This document shows, piece by piece, positions 6,369 to 7,205 of a DNA stretch of 7,205 nucleotides. Under the pieces are notes generated by a model that was not told where the DNA came from, did not search any database, and worked only from the letters and a program-made list of their open reading frames with translations. Each line of letters opens with the position of its first letter. The stretch's first letter is position 1. Source of the stretch: an uncultured Alphaproteobacteria bacterium. Its GTDB lineage: Bacteria > Pseudomonadota > Alphaproteobacteria > Rhizobiales > Rhizobiaceae. The stretch is from NCBI GenBank assembly GCA_929200335.1, contig CAKMZG010000064.1:5556-12760 (forward strand), read 5' to 3'. The position numbers were made by a program, and so were the translations under genes.

Positions 6369-7205
6369 ATGAATTTCAAGAACATTTCAAATATTACAGC
6401 AAAATCTATCGGCATGATTGCATTTACTTTAATGCTCGGCTTAACGGTAAATAACGCCAATGCCGCTAAATGCAGTAATACGGGTGCAAATTTCAACAAT
6501 TGGAAAAAGCAATTTGCTAAAGAGGCCAAAGCCAAAGGCATTAAGCGCAAAGGCTTGGCTGCGCTTGCAAAAACTAAATATGCAACTTCTACAATTAAAG
6601 CTGATCGCAATCAAAAAAGCTTTAGATACTCCTTGAAGAAATTCATGAAAATTCGCGGGGCTAACGCTATTGTATCCCGTGGTCGCGGCAAGAAAAAATC
6701 TCATGCACGGCTTTTTGCAAAATTAGAAAAACGCTACGGTGTACCAGCAGGGCCATTGCTTGCAATTTGGGGTATGGAAACAGGATTTGGCGGCTTTTTA
6801 GGCAATTCTAATTTGGTATCAGCAACAGCAACCCTTGCCTATGATTGCCGCCGCTCAGCATTTTTCACTCAGCATCTATATGCAGTTTTAAAATTAGTTG
6901 ATCGTGGTGTTGTGAACAGCAAAACCAAAGGCGCGCGCCATGGTGAATTAGGTCAAACCCAATTCTTACCGGGTAATGTTTTACGCTATGGCCAAGATGG
7001 TGATGGTAATGGTCGCATTGATATGGTGCGCTCAAAAGCTGATGCTCTTGCATCAACGGCAAACTTCTTACGCGCCCATGGCTGGAAACGTGGCGCTGGC
7101 TATCAACCTGGGCAACCTAATTTCCGTGCCATTCAAGGCTGGAATGCCGCTGGCGTTTATCAAAAAGCAATTGCTATAATGGGTAAAAAAATCGACGGGA
7201 AGTAA
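6369..7205 (+). CDS. Secreted lytic murein transglycosylase, MltB family (SLT_2), short form
   Basis: Periplasmic enzyme (278 aa) that cleaves the MurNAc-GlcNAc bond of peptidoglycan with formation of 1,6-anhydroMurNAc. A signal peptide spans about 1-32 (hydrophobic core 14-27, cleavage after ANA). There is no lipobox, so unlike E. coli MltB it should be soluble rather than a lipoprotein. The catalytic Glu137 lies in AIWGMETGFGG (132-142), matching the WGVET motif of MltB; GELGQTQFLP (192-201) is the second substrate-site motif. DGDGNGRID (210-218) with Asp225 resembles the EF-hand calcium site of Slt35. Two cysteines (35 and 160, the latter in AYDCRRS) could form a disulfide in the periplasm. 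The C-terminal peptidoglycan-binding domain found in longer homologues is absent, and the stop codon closes the window. A GTGGGG Shine-Dalgarno-like stretch lies about 10 bases upstream of the ATG. Confidence 0.93.
   Translation: MNFKNISNITAKSIGMIAFTLMLGLTVNNANAAKCSNTGANFNNWKKQFAKEAKAKGIKRKGLAALAKTKYATSTIKADRNQKSFRYSLKKFMKIRGANAIVSRGRGKKKSHARLFAKLEKRYGVPAGPLLAIWGMETGFGGFLGNSNLVSATATLAYDCRRSAFFTQHLYAVLKLVDRGVVNSKTKGARHGELGQTQFLPGNVLRYGQDGDGNGRIDMVRSKADALASTANFLRAHGWKRGAGYQPGQPNFRAIQGWNAAGVYQKAIAIMGKKIDGK

Noticed and set aside
6369..7205. Phage or toxin origin for the lysine-rich transglycosylase.
   Set aside because: It has a normal signal peptide, the full MltB-family motif set and its own promoter, in a housekeeping neighbourhood without phage genes.
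1..7205. Search for mobile elements, CRISPR arrays, tRNA genes or a defence system.
   Set aside because: No transposase, long terminal or direct repeats, spaced repeats, cloverleaf sequence or defence-type protein was seen; the genes are typical core-genome functions.

Overview
The window is an ordinary-looking, AT-rich chromosomal segment of an alphaproteobacterium. The best guess is a low-GC member of the Hyphomicrobiales (Rhizobiales). This rests on the character of the proteins: a UgpC/SmoK-type sugar-transport ATPase, a Bax-inhibitor-1 protein with an alphaproteobacterial-style N-terminus, and a short 'YDCRRS'-type lytic transglycosylase. The gene neighbourhood also fits: ybbA-ybbP divergent from tesA, followed by BI-1, an acetyltransferase and a transglycosylase. 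No marker gene allows a genus-level call. Nearly all of the sequence is covered by seven coding regions, with no sign of mobile DNA, RNA genes, CRISPR or broken genes.

Layout. Bases 1-680 (+) hold the 3' part of an ABC sugar/polyol importer ATPase whose Walker A half lies outside the window. Only 8 bases separate it from the convergent operon on the minus strand (3948 to 689). That operon encodes a YbbA-type ATPase and a YbbP-type large FtsX-family permease, translationally coupled by a TAATG overlap. An 80-base divergent intergenic region with a small palindrome separates this operon from tesA (4029-4745, +), a secreted SGNH/GDSL esterase. A 180-base spacer then leads to a Bax-inhibitor-1 (YccA-like) membrane protein (4926-5660, +), followed by a perfect 13-bp terminator hairpin. 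A GNAT acetyltransferase of the phosphinothricin/methionine-sulfone type follows (5745-6281, +). Last, behind a good sigma-70-like promoter, is a secreted MltB-family lytic transglycosylase (6369-7205, +), whose stop codon is the last three bases of the window.

How the genes work together. YbbA, YbbP and TesA form one probable functional unit: an ATP-driven, non-transporting mechanical (MacB/LolCDE-like) envelope machine paired with a periplasmic lysophospholipase/thioesterase-type hydrolase. The same divergent arrangement occurs in E. coli. The transglycosylase also acts in the envelope, on peptidoglycan, and BI-1 sits in the inner membrane. The acetyltransferase and the sugar ATPase look functionally independent.

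I found no convincing novel system. The points most worth a second look are small: the palindrome in the ybbA/tesA divergent promoter region, a candidate promoter that overlaps the terminator in front of the GNAT gene, an EF-hand-like calcium loop in the transglycosylase, and a short C-terminal domain in the sugar ATPase.
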